Positions 1 through 7,998 of a DNA stretch of 64,000 bases are shown here, one piece after another; position 1 is the first letter of the stretch, and each line of letters opens with the position of its first letter. The notes below the pieces were generated by a model. The model was given only the letters and a program-made list of their open reading frames with translations. It searched no databases and was not told the DNA's origin. This DNA is from Clostridiales bacterium UBA7285 (lineage in GTDB: Bacteria; Bacillota; Clostridia; Peptostreptococcales; Anaerovoracaceae): positions 122,198-186,197 of the forward strand of contig DKRJ01000013.1 in assembly GCA_002472145.1 (NCBI GenBank). Direction: 5' to 3'. The translations under genes and the position numbers were made by a program.

Positions 1-1307
1 ATCGGGCATCCCCAGTATCTCTGTCTGGAGATCAGCCAGTCGCGAAGCTTGTAATTCACTGCCTTGTGGCCGATGCCCTCCGAGTCGAGCCAGTCAGTTA
101 TCTTTTCGATCGCCTCGACGTTATTCATCCCGTCGAATCTGCCGGAATTGATGAGTTTCCCCTGAGCAGGCTCGGCGTGGTCGAGATGATCGAGGTCGAC
201 GTCAGGATCCTCCGGATCGACTACAGGGATTACGTCGAGCCCGAACTTCTTCGCGAAGTCAAAGTCTCTCTGGTCGTGGGCAGGCACCGCCATGATGGCG
301 CCGGTCCCGTAGCTGATGAGGACGTAGTCCGAGACGTAGATCGGGACTTTCTTTCCGTTTACAGGATTTATCGCGTATCTGCCCGAGAACACGCCCGTCT
401 TCTCGCTCGACGTGGAACTGCGCTCGATATCGCTCTTATGCGCGACCTCTTCGCAGTAGGCGTTTACCGCATCCTCGTATTCTGTCCCTGCGACGAGTTC
501 CTTCAGGTACGGATGCTCCGGAGCGACGACCATATACGTGACGCCGAAGATCGTATCCGGTCTGGTGGTGTAGATCTCAAGCTGTTTGTCGCTTCCGTCT
601 ATTTTAAAGAATATGTCCGCGCCGGTCGATCTGCCGATCCAGTTTCTCTGCATCGTCTTGACTTTTTCAGGCCAGCCCGGGAGACTGTCCAGGTCCTCCA
701 GAAGCCTGTCCGCGTAGTCGGTGATCTTCAGGTACCACTGAGACAGCGTCTTTTTCGTCACCGGAGTGTGGCAGCGCTCGCAGCATCCCTCGACGACCTG
801 CTCGTTTGCCAGCACTGTCTTGCAGCTCGGGCACCAGTTGACGCTGCTCTCCTTCTTATACGCGAGTCCGCGCTCATAGAATTTGATGAAGATCCACTGC
901 ATCCACTTGTAATATTCCTCGGAGCACGTCTGGACCTCTCTGTCCCAGTCGTAGGAGAGCCCGAGCCTTCTGAGCTGGTGCTCCATCTCGTGGATGTTGT
1001 CCCACGTCCATTTAGCGGGAGGAATAGAGTGATCGATTGCGGCGTTTTCGGCCGGAAGTCCGAACGAGTCGAACCCGATCGGATGAAGAACGTTGTATCC
1101 CTGCATCCGCTTTACTCTCGCCACGACGTCGCCGATCGAGTAATTGCGCACGTGGCCCATGTGAAGTTTTCCGGAAGGATAAGGGAACATCTCCAGGACA
1201 TAATATTTCTTCCTGTCAGGTTCCTCCGTCACCTTGAAGGTTTTGTTCTCCTCCCAGTACTTCTGCCATTTAGATTCGATCTTTGTAAAATTATAACGTT
1301 CTTCCAT
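1..1307 (-). CDS. leuS: Leucyl-tRNA synthetase, C-terminal part outside window
   Basis: Class I aminoacyl-tRNA synthetase that charges tRNA-Leu. The visible N-terminal 435 codons, about half of the usual 800 or so residues, include the HIGH-type motif HMGH at residues 49-52, a zinc-knuckle-like cluster (C159, C162, C175/C176, C179) and the start of the editing insertion. The KMSKS loop and the anticodon domain lie beyond the left edge, so the gene is cut by the window and not broken. The ATG overlaps the end of rsfS by 17 bases, which points to translational coupling as the last visible gene of the secDF-to-leuS string. No T-box leader is present in front of it. Confidence 0.97.
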   Translation of the reverse strand, partial: MEERYNFTKIESKWQKYWEENKTFKVTEEPDRKKYYVLEMFPYPSGKLHMGHVRNYSIGDVVARVKRMQGYNVLHPIGFDSFGLPAENAAIDHSIPPAKWTWDNIHEMEHQLRRLGLSYDWDREVQTCSEEYYKWMQWIFIKFYERGLAYKKESSVNWCPSCKTVLANEQVVEGCCERCHTPVTKKTLSQWYLKITDYADRLLEDLDSLPGWPEKVKTMQRNWIGRSTGADIFFKIDGSDKQLEIYTTRPDTIFGVTYMVVAPEHPYLKELVAGTEYEDAVNAYCEEVAHKSDIERSSTSSEKTGVFSGRYAINPVNGKKVPIYVSDYVLISYGTGAIMAVPAHDQRDFDFAKKFGLDVIPVVDPEDPDVDLDHLDHAEPAQGKLINSGRFDGMNNVEAIEKITDWLDSEGIGHKAVNYKLRDWLISRQRYWGCP

Positions 1308-1656
1308 TCTCTTCCACCCCGGTGTCGATAAACGGGCAGTCGCCCCAGACTTTTTCCAGATTATACTTTTCTCTCATAGACTCAGAGAACACGTTCACGA
1401 TGACGTCGCCGAAATCGAGCAGGATCCAGCCTGTCCCGGATTTTCCCTCGACGTCTCTGGCAAAAACGCCCTCCTTAGCCAAAGCCTGCTCCACGTCATC
1501 CGACAAAGCCGCGACCTGGCGCATCGAGCCGCCCGTGCTGATGACCAGATAATCCGCGAAAGACGATTTTTCCGAAATATCGATCACTTCAATGTCGATC
1601 GCTTTTTTCTCGTCTAGAATCCTCGCCGCAAGCAGCGCTGTTCCTTTGCTGTCCAT
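1291..1656 (-). CDS. rsfS: Ribosomal silencing factor RsfS
   Basis: RsfS (Iojap/YbeB family) binds ribosomal protein L14 on the free 50S subunit and blocks subunit joining when nutrients are short. The protein has 121 residues, normal for the family, with the typical stretch around DYLVISTG and the [18 protein letters not shown] region. A longer frame continues to 1737, but the ATG at 1656 is preferred because GGGAG sits seven bases before it and the extension would run into yqeK. It lies between yqeK and leuS, a common Firmicutes arrangement (nadD-yqeK-rsfS). Confidence 0.95.
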   Translation of the reverse strand: MDSKGTALLAARILDEKKAIDIEVIDISEKSSFADYLVISTGGSMRQVAALSDDVEQALAKEGVFARDVEGKSGTGWILLDFGDVIVNVFSESMREKYNLEKVWGDCPFIDTGVEENGRTL

Positions 1657-1675
1657 ACTTTCTCCCACTCTTTGA

Positions 1676-2278
1676 TCAATCCTCCATGCAAGTTTTCTTA
1701 TCGTTTCTGTCTTTTTTATCTTCGACCAGCCCGGCAAACCAGTTGTACGCGTCGAGCGTATCGCGGTCGATCTCCGATCCTCTGGATTTTAGAAGGCCTA
1801 TGGTGCCGGCGAATGACTCGAGGCATGCCTCGTCGATATCCTCTTCCACAGTCTTTCTTATCCTTTCGACGCCCGGATAATCGCGCGCCGGTTCGATTTT
1901 ATCGGCGAGATAGATAACTTTCTCGAGCAGCGACATTCCGGCCCTGCCAGTCGTGTGATACGAAACGGCGTTCAGTATATCCGCGTCGTCTATCCCGAAT
2001 TCGTCCTTCATCACGGCGGCGGCGATCTTCGAGTGCGCGAGGTTCGCGGATCCGAGATATTTCTCGCCGAGACCGTATTTGTTTACATAATAATTTATAT
2101 CCTCAACCGGATGACCTCTGAACAAATCATGGCAGAGCGCTGCGAGGTCGGCCTTTTCGGGATCGGCGCCGTACCTGAGTGCGAGCTCCCTTGCGGACTT
2201 TCTCACGCCCTCGGTGTGCTTTTTTCTTTTGTCGGTGAGATGTTCGTAGGCATATTTACGTATATAATTCGTGTTCAT
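1676..2278 (-). CDS. yqeK: HD-domain hydrolase YqeK (Ap4A hydrolase family)
   Basis: Two-hundred-residue HD-domain protein of the YqeK family. Characterised members cleave diadenosine tetraphosphate symmetrically to two ADP. Metal-binding residues expected for the fold are visible: H21, the H50-D51 pair in CHDLF, a histidine in the LAHSK stretch, and the late aspartate in YLADKIEPAR. The start codon lies inside the end of nadD (23-base overlap), so the two are probably translated together. A second, unrelated-looking HD domain occurs in this window, fused to a radical SAM protein at 15.7-18.1 kb. Confidence 0.92.
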   Translation of the reverse strand: MNTNYIRKYAYEHLTDKRKKHTEGVRKSARELALRYGADPEKADLAALCHDLFRGHPVEDINYYVNKYGLGEKYLGSANLAHSKIAAAVMKDEFGIDDADILNAVSYHTTGRAGMSLLEKVIYLADKIEPARDYPGVERIRKTVEEDIDEACLESFAGTIGLLKSRGSEIDRDTLDAYNWFAGLVEDKKDRNDKKTCMED

Positions 2279-2858
2279 ATATGTATCGCTCCGTCTCGGG
2301 AGTCACGAGACCCTCGAGAGAATCGTTCCAGCTTGCCTTTTCGCGGATGCCCGTCGAACTTATCGGCAGCATCCTCTTTTTGATGATCGTGATCTCCGCG
2401 CCGTATTCTTCCCTCAGGGATGCTGCCTTTTCCTCGATTGCGTCCTGATCCGTCGATATCCTCATGCCGACGGCGAACGCGCACGCCCTGAGAAGTTCTG
2501 TCCCTTTATACCACCTGTCTATCGACAGCAGGGAGTCACTTCCCATGACAAAAATGAACTTCGTATCAGGGTGCAGCTCTTTCAGCGCGGTGACGGTGTC
2601 ATACGTGTATGAAACAGCGCCGCGCCTTATCTCGAAGTCGGAAACGGTGACGCCCTCATAGCGCTCTGCGCTGAGTTTGAGCATATTCAGCCTGTCCTCG
2701 GCCGAGGTGACGCTTTTGCCGCGCTTGAATGGCTGAATATAGGCGGGCATCATGACGACCTCAGGAAGACCGAGTTCTTCTCTGACGGCCCTGGCAAGCT
2801 CGAGGTGCCCTAAGTGGACCGGATCGAACGTGCCTCCCATCAAACCGATCCTATTCAT
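2256..2858 (-). CDS. nadD: Nicotinate-nucleotide adenylyltransferase
   Basis: NadD transfers AMP from ATP to nicotinate mononucleotide to give deamido-NAD, the penultimate step of NAD synthesis. The 200-residue protein begins with the nucleotidyltransferase signature GGTFDPVHLGH (residues 8-18, HxGH at 15-18) and carries the C-terminal ISSTGIR motif. It overlaps aspS upstream by 8 bases and yqeK downstream by 23 bases, so it is embedded in one operon. NAD kinase is encoded separately at 43.4 kb. Confidence 0.97.
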   Translation of the reverse strand: MNRIGLMGGTFDPVHLGHLELARAVREELGLPEVVMMPAYIQPFKRGKSVTSAEDRLNMLKLSAERYEGVTVSDFEIRRGAVSYTYDTVTALKELHPDTKFIFVMGSDSLLSIDRWYKGTELLRACAFAVGMRISTDQDAIEEKAASLREEYGAEITIIKKRMLPISSTGIREKASWNDSLEGLVTPETERYIYEHELYT

Positions 2859-4641
2859 TTTCTTTCCCGGTTTCTTCAGCGGTCGACTCTATGAAGAGTT
2901 CTTTAAGCTGCGCCGGATCGACTGGAGAAGGCGCTCCGGAGAGCAGGCACTGAGCTTTCTGGTTCTTAGGGAACGCGATGACGTCTCTGATATCGAGTTC
3001 CTCGGTGAGGAGCATGACGAGCCTGTCCATCCCGTATGCGAGACCGCCGTGAGGAGGTGCTCCGTATTTGAACGCGTCGAGCAGGAATCCGAATTTCTGC
3101 CTGCAGTCCTCCTCGGTCAGTCCGAGGATGTCGAACATCTTGCGCTGGAGGTCCTTTTCATGGATCCTGATGCTGCCGCCTCCCGCTTCATAGCCGTTGA
3201 TGACTATATCGTACGCGATCGCACGCGCGTGTTCAGGATCCGTGTCGAGCAGAGGGATATCCTCCTCCATCGGGTGCGTGAACGGATGGTGCATAGCCTT
3301 CAGTTCACCGGTTTCCTCGTCCTTCTCGAACATAGGGAATTCGGTGATCCAGAGGAGTTCATATCTGCTGTCGTCGAGGAGCCCGAGCTGACCGGCGATA
3401 TGCCTTCTCAAGAATCCGAGCGTGTCGAAGACGACCTTCGCCCTGTCAGCTGCAATCAGGATGAGGTCTCCAGTTTTCGCGCCGAAGACGTCCGCGATCT
3501 TCTTCAGATCGTCCTGAGACAGGTATCTGCCGGCGGATGATTTGATATCATCGGCGTTCATTTTGATGTTTACCAGGCCCTTCGCGCCGAAGTGCTTTGC
3601 GTTGTCAGTCAGCCTGTCGATGTCCTTGCGGCTGTATTTATCGGCCGCGCCGTCGATGCAGATGCCTCGCACTTCCTGTCCGTTCTCCAGAGCGTTCTTA
3701 AATACAGGGAATTCCATTCCCCTTACGGCGTCCTTCAGGTCGTGCAGTTCAAAGCCGAATCTGAGGTCCGGTTTGTCCGATCCGTATTTTTCCATGGCTT
3801 CCGCATACGTCATGCGGCGCAGCGGGATCTGGATGTCTATACCCTTTATTTCCTTGAAAAGGCGCTTCAGGAAGCATTCCTGTACGTCGAGGATGTCCTC
3901 CATGTCGCAGAAAGACATCTCGATGTCGATCTGGGTGAATTCCGGCTGTCTGTCCGACCTGAGGTCTTCGTCTCTGAAGCACCTGGCGATCTGGAAGTAT
4001 TTATCGAGACCGCTAACCATCAGGAGCTGCTTGAAGAGCTGCGGAGACTGCGGGAGCGCGTAGAACGATCCCGGGTTCACTCTGCTCGGAACGAGGTAGT
4101 CTCTGGCGCCTTCCGGCGTGGATTTGATCAGGTCCGGGGTCTCGATCTCGGTGAATCCGTTCTCCGTGAAAAAGTCCCTCGTCACCTTCATCATGTCCGC
4201 TCTCATCTTCAGGACGCGCTGCATGCGAGGTTTCCTGAGGTCGAGATATCTGTATTTCATGCGGAGGTTGTAATCCGCGTTGTCGTCGTCCCTTACGTAG
4301 ATCGGCGGAGTTTCGGACTCGTTGTAAATTATCAGCTCGTTCGCCAGCACCTCGATCTCTCCCGTCGGGATGTCTTTGTTCTTTGATGACCTCTCGCGGA
4401 CGGTTCCGGTGACGCCGATGACGTACTCCGAGCGCAGGCGCGAAGCCTTCTGGAACAACTCGTCTGACGTCGTGTCGTCAAAGACTATCTGGGTGATCCC
4501 TGTCTTGTCGCGAAGATCTACAAAGATCAGGCTGCCCAGGCTGCGCTGTCTCGCCACCCAGCCGTTGAGCGCGACTTTCTTTCCCGCGTCTGCGATGCGA
4601 AGCGCGCCGCACATATCCGTTCTTTTGATGAGTTCAGACAT
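2851..4641 (-). CDS. aspS: Aspartyl-tRNA synthetase
   Basis: Class II synthetase charging tRNA-Asp (possibly also tRNA-Asn if an amidotransferase is present elsewhere). The 596-residue length matches the bacterial type. It has an N-terminal OB-fold anticodon domain (about residues 1-105), the bacterial GAD insertion in the middle, and the class II motif 3 around GLAYGMDRLVMLL near residues 545-557. A clear GGGAGG ribosome binding site precedes the ATG. It follows hisS at 37 bases, the usual hisS-aspS pairing, but without the T-box often found in front of this pair in Firmicutes. Confidence 0.98.
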   Translation of the reverse strand: MSELIKRTDMCGALRIADAGKKVALNGWVARQRSLGSLIFVDLRDKTGITQIVFDDTTSDELFQKASRLRSEYVIGVTGTVRERSSKNKDIPTGEIEVLANELIIYNESETPPIYVRDDDNADYNLRMKYRYLDLRKPRMQRVLKMRADMMKVTRDFFTENGFTEIETPDLIKSTPEGARDYLVPSRVNPGSFYALPQSPQLFKQLLMVSGLDKYFQIARCFRDEDLRSDRQPEFTQIDIEMSFCDMEDILDVQECFLKRLFKEIKGIDIQIPLRRMTYAEAMEKYGSDKPDLRFGFELHDLKDAVRGMEFPVFKNALENGQEVRGICIDGAADKYSRKDIDRLTDNAKHFGAKGLVNIKMNADDIKSSAGRYLSQDDLKKIADVFGAKTGDLILIAADRAKVVFDTLGFLRRHIAGQLGLLDDSRYELLWITEFPMFEKDEETGELKAMHHPFTHPMEEDIPLLDTDPEHARAIAYDIVINGYEAGGGSIRIHEKDLQRKMFDILGLTEEDCRQKFGFLLDAFKYGAPPHGGLAYGMDRLVMLLTEELDIRDVIAFPKNQKAQCLLSGAPSPVDPAQLKELFIESTAEETGKENE

Positions 4642-4678
4642 TTTTTCCTCCCGTGTGTCCGGTCTCCCGTGTTTCCGG

Positions 4679-5932
4679 TCATTTCTGAAGAGCGTCGAAA
4701 AGTTCCTCGAACGGGACCTCCGTCTGCTCCGATTTGTTCATGTTCCTGAGTGTCGCCTTGCCCTTTTCGAGTTCGTCGTCTCCTATTATTACCACATATC
4801 CCGCTTTGATCCTGTCGGCGTACTTCAACTGTCCCTTCAGGCCGCGTTCGAGATCGTCGATCATCACGTTCAGCCCGCGGCTCCTGTACTCGCGCGACAG
4901 TTTGAGCGCATATGCCTTTGCCCGGTCTCCCATGAATGCTATAAGCGCAGCAGCCGGCTTCTCCGACGGTATCTCTATCCCGGCGTTTTCCATCATCAGT
5001 AGAAGTCTTTCGATGCCGAGACCAAAACCCACGCCCGGCGTGTCGGGACCGCCTACCACTGAGATGAGGTCGTCGTACCTGCCGCCTCCGCATACGGTGC
5101 TCTGCGCTCCGAGGTCGTCGGTGACGAACTCAAATGCAGTCTTTGTGTAGTAATCAAGCCCCCTGACGATGCCAGGGTCTATCTCATATTCGATGCCGAG
5201 CGCATCGAGGTTGTCCTGAAGCGATTTGAAAGCGGATCTGCAGTCATCGCACAGGTAGTCGATCATCTTCGGAGCGTCTTTTACGATCTCCTGGCATGAA
5301 TCCACCTTGCAGTCGAGGATCCTCATAGGATTCTTCTCGTAGCGCTCTTTGCAGTCATCGCAGAGTTCGTCGTAGTGAGGCTTCAGGAACTCCCTGAGCG
5401 CGTCTCTGTAGACGCTGCGGCAGTTCGGGCATCCGACGCTGTTTATGTAGAGCACCACGTTGGTGATCCCCACAGACGTCAGGAAGTCTTTTGCGAGGCA
5501 TATGACCTCCGCGTCGGCTATCATGCTCGACGTCCCGAAGACTTCTATCCCGAACTGGTGGAATTCGCGCAGTCTGCCCGCCTGAGGCTTCTCATACCTG
5601 AAGCACGGTGTGATGTAATAGTACTTCTGCGGCTGAGTCTCAGCGTAGAGCTTGTTCTCGATAAAAGCGCGGACGACAGGTGCCGTGCCCTCCGGCTTTA
5701 GCGTGATGCTGCGCTTCCCGTGATCCTCGAACGTGTACATCTCCTTGCGGACGATGTCCGTGCTCCCGCCTACTCCTCTCTGGAAAAGCTCGGTGTGCTC
5801 GAACATCGGCGTCCTGATCTCGTAAAATCCGTATCTGGAACATATCTCTCTGAATTTCCCCTCGACGTAGTGCCATTTATATGCCTGCGAAGGGAGCATA
5901 TCCTTGGTTCCTCTCGGAGCGTTGGTCAGCAT
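4679..5932 (-). CDS. hisS: Histidyl-tRNA synthetase
   Basis: Class II synthetase charging tRNA-His; 417 residues, normal length. The motif 2 region (PEGTAPVVRAF) and the histidine-specific signature GLDYYTKTAFEF are both present, followed by a C-terminal anticodon-binding domain. The start is supported by AAGGAG just before the ATG. The 87-base gap to hemZ shows no T-box, so regulation is probably through the longer transcript. Confidence 0.98.
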   Translation of the reverse strand: MLTNAPRGTKDMLPSQAYKWHYVEGKFREICSRYGFYEIRTPMFEHTELFQRGVGGSTDIVRKEMYTFEDHGKRSITLKPEGTAPVVRAFIENKLYAETQPQKYYYITPCFRYEKPQAGRLREFHQFGIEVFGTSSMIADAEVICLAKDFLTSVGITNVVLYINSVGCPNCRSVYRDALREFLKPHYDELCDDCKERYEKNPMRILDCKVDSCQEIVKDAPKMIDYLCDDCRSAFKSLQDNLDALGIEYEIDPGIVRGLDYYTKTAFEFVTDDLGAQSTVCGGGRYDDLISVVGGPDTPGVGFGLGIERLLLMMENAGIEIPSEKPAAALIAFMGDRAKAYALKLSREYRSRGLNVMIDDLERGLKGQLKYADRIKAGYVVIIGDDELEKGKATLRNMNKSEQTEVPFEELFDALQK

Positions 5933-6019
5933 TTTTATCTCCTTCCGATCTCAATATTCCCGAAATATTCTGCTTCTACCATGGTCCTGCACGGCATCCC
6001 GGTTTCCGGCAGGCATCCG

Positions 6020-7366
6020 TCAAATGAATAATCCTGCGCTCTTTCGCGCTATCATCTCGTCTACGCGGTCAATGTACTGCTCGTAGTTCGTTACGTTCGG
6101 AACTCTCTCGAGCCTGTTTTCGGCGGGGAAATATTTCTTCGACATTCCTCCCGCGCCGAGAGCGATGACGCTCTGATGCTCGTCCATTATCCTCACATTA
6201 TACAGTCCGGCCCTGCCGTCCCTGCAGTACCCGGTGTTTTCGGCGGCCCCTGACATATGCTTCTGCCTGTAGAGGTAATACGGCCTGAAGCCTTTCTCCT
6301 CCAGCCTGTCACGGGCGAGAACCACGGTGCGCTTCACGAGTTCCGAATACCTGTAATGGTACTCGGGATCCTGTTCCTTCAATCTGGACGCGCGCTTGAC
6401 CGCAAGCGAGTGGACAGTCACGTTGTCAGCGCCAAAACCTGTCACGGCGTCGATCGTATCGAGGCAGTCGTCTTCGGTTTCCCCCGGCAGCCCCGCTATG
6501 ACGTCTGAGTTCACGCTGTCGAATCCGACGCTCATCGCTTCCCTGAACGCCTCGCGGATATCTTCCGGAGTGTGAGACCGTCCGATGATATCGAGAGTCT
6601 CCTGCTTCATCGACTGCGGGTTGATGCTGATCCTCGTCGTGCCGTGTTCCTTCAGCGCTCTCAGCTTTTCCCCTGAGATCGTATCGGGCCGCCCCGCTTC
6701 GACTGTTATCTCCCTTACCTCGGAGAGATCGAAGCAATCATCCGTCATGTCGAGAAGCCCGGATAACTGGTCCGCGCTGAGCGTCGTAGGCGTACCGCCT
6801 CCGAAATAAAGCGTTTCTATCTTCTGCCCGGCTCGCTTTGACATCGCGCCGGTCTCGCGGATCTCACGCCTGAGCGCTTCCAAATACCGCTCTATCTCGC
6901 CTTTGCTCACCTGATTCGAGGCAAAAGAACAGTACAGGCATCTCGTCGGGCAGAACGGTATGCCTATGTACAGGGCGGCTGAGTTCTCCGGAGGATCGCC
7001 GCACGTTTCCTTCTGGTATCGATATATATCCGCCAGGAGCGCGGCCTTTTCATCGGAAAGCCTGTATGCGCCCGTCAGGATCCTGACCGCTTCTTCCCGG
7101 CCTCCGCGCTTTTCGCAGAGTTCGCCGAAGAGCTTTACCGGCCTGACGCCTGTCAGGATGCCCCACTCGGGTGCCCTTCCGGTGGCTTCTTTCATTTTAT
7201 CGAATATCTCGCGTTTTGCGTCATCAGTCGATCCGGAAGCGGCGCCGGTGATGTCGATAATGGTATCGCCCCCGTCGAATGAATACTCCGACGGCATCAC
7301 GAATTCGTCGATCAGTTCCGCGAGAAGGTTCGGCTTTTCAAAGCCGTGTATATCAATCCTGTACAA
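6020..7366 (-). CDS. hemZ: HemZ-type radical SAM coproporphyrinogen dehydrogenase
   Basis: Radical SAM protein of the HemZ group, related to oxygen-independent coproporphyrinogen III oxidase, which converts coproporphyrinogen to protoporphyrinogen. The iron-sulfur cysteines are in CPTRCLYC (C139, C143, C146 from the start given), preceded by an N-terminal domain with WGILTGVRPVKL, typical of HemZ. The start is uncertain: the frame opens with TTG at 7387, but that codon has no ribosome binding site, whereas TTG at 7366 has GAGG nine bases upstream. Either start overlaps the preceding hydrolase gene. No other haem genes are nearby, so the substrate in this organism is inferred from the family only. 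Confidence 0.85.
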   Translation of the reverse strand: MYRIDIHGFEKPNLLAELIDEFVMPSEYSFDGGDTIIDITGAASGSTDDAKREIFDKMKEATGRAPEWGILTGVRPVKLFGELCEKRGGREEAVRILTGAYRLSDEKAALLADIYRYQKETCGDPPENSAALYIGIPFCPTRCLYCSFASNQVSKGEIERYLEALRREIRETGAMSKRAGQKIETLYFGGGTPTTLSADQLSGLLDMTDDCFDLSEVREITVEAGRPDTISGEKLRALKEHGTTRISINPQSMKQETLDIIGRSHTPEDIREAFREAMSVGFDSVNSDVIAGLPGETEDDCLDTIDAVTGFGADNVTVHSLAVKRASRLKEQDPEYHYRYSELVKRTVVLARDRLEEKGFRPYYLYRQKHMSGAAENTGYCRDGRAGLYNVRIMDEHQSVIALGAGGMSKKYFPAENRLERVPNVTNYEQYIDRVDEMIARKSAGLFI

Positions 7367-7973
7367 ACGGGTTGTACCTCTTTTCAAACGCGATCGTCGT
7401 CGGCTGCAGATGTCCCGTATAGACGACCGTATCGTCAGGGAGTTTGAACAGCTTGTCGCGGATAGACGATATCAGTTCCGCCTCGTCGCCTCCGTAGAAG
7501 TCCGAGCGCCCTATGGACGCCCTGAAAAGCGTATCTCCGCTGAAAACGGCGCCGTCTGTCACTATGCTGATCCCGCCCTTCGTATGTCCCGGCGTGTGGA
7601 GGAACCTGAGCGTCATATTGCCGACGTTCAAAACAGTGTCCTCGTCGACGAAGCCGTCAGCCTTGAGCGAGATGGATCTGCCGAAGAATTCAGTCGATGA
7701 ATTGAGCATGGGATCCTCGAGCATCTCCTCGTCGTCCCTGTGGAGCAGGACCTTTGCGCCGGTCAGCGCTTTGATCTCGCCGACTCCGCCGATATGATCG
7801 GCGTGGGCATGTGTGAGGATTATATATTTTACGTCGATCCCTTTGTTTTTGATATCAGCAGCGAGTTCGGGGCACGATCCGCCCGGGTCCACGACAAAGC
7901 CGCAGCCCGTCTCGTCAAAGACGAGATATGTGTTGACGTCTATAGGACCTGTTATGTATCTGAAAACTGTCAA
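7353..7973 (-). CDS. MBL-fold hydrolase, glyoxalase II-like
   Basis: Metallo-beta-lactamase fold protein of 206 residues with the metal motif THAHADHIGG (H55, H57, D59, H60), a later HTPGHTKGG histidine, the aspartate in SGDTLF, and the final YTGH histidine. This complete set of dinuclear zinc ligands resembles the YqgX/glyoxalase II-like group. It starts with TTG, supported by AAAGGA upstream. It sits 25 bases after relA and overlaps hemZ. The substrate cannot be told from sequence; hydroxyacyl-thioester hydrolysis is the common activity of relatives. Confidence 0.88.
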   Translation of the reverse strand: MTVFRYITGPIDVNTYLVFDETGCGFVVDPGGSCPELAADIKNKGIDVKYIILTHAHADHIGGVGEIKALTGAKVLLHRDDEEMLEDPMLNSSTEFFGRSISLKADGFVDEDTVLNVGNMTLRFLHTPGHTKGGISIVTDGAVFSGDTLFRASIGRSDFYGGDEAELISSIRDKLFKLPDDTVVYTGHLQPTTIAFEKRYNPFVQD

Positions 7974-7998
7974 AGTATATCCTTTCCGGAAAATCTGA

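Noticed and set aside
5933..6019. T-box leader before hisS-aspS
   Set aside because: The gap is only 87 bases and lacks the T-box core and a terminator/antiterminator pair.
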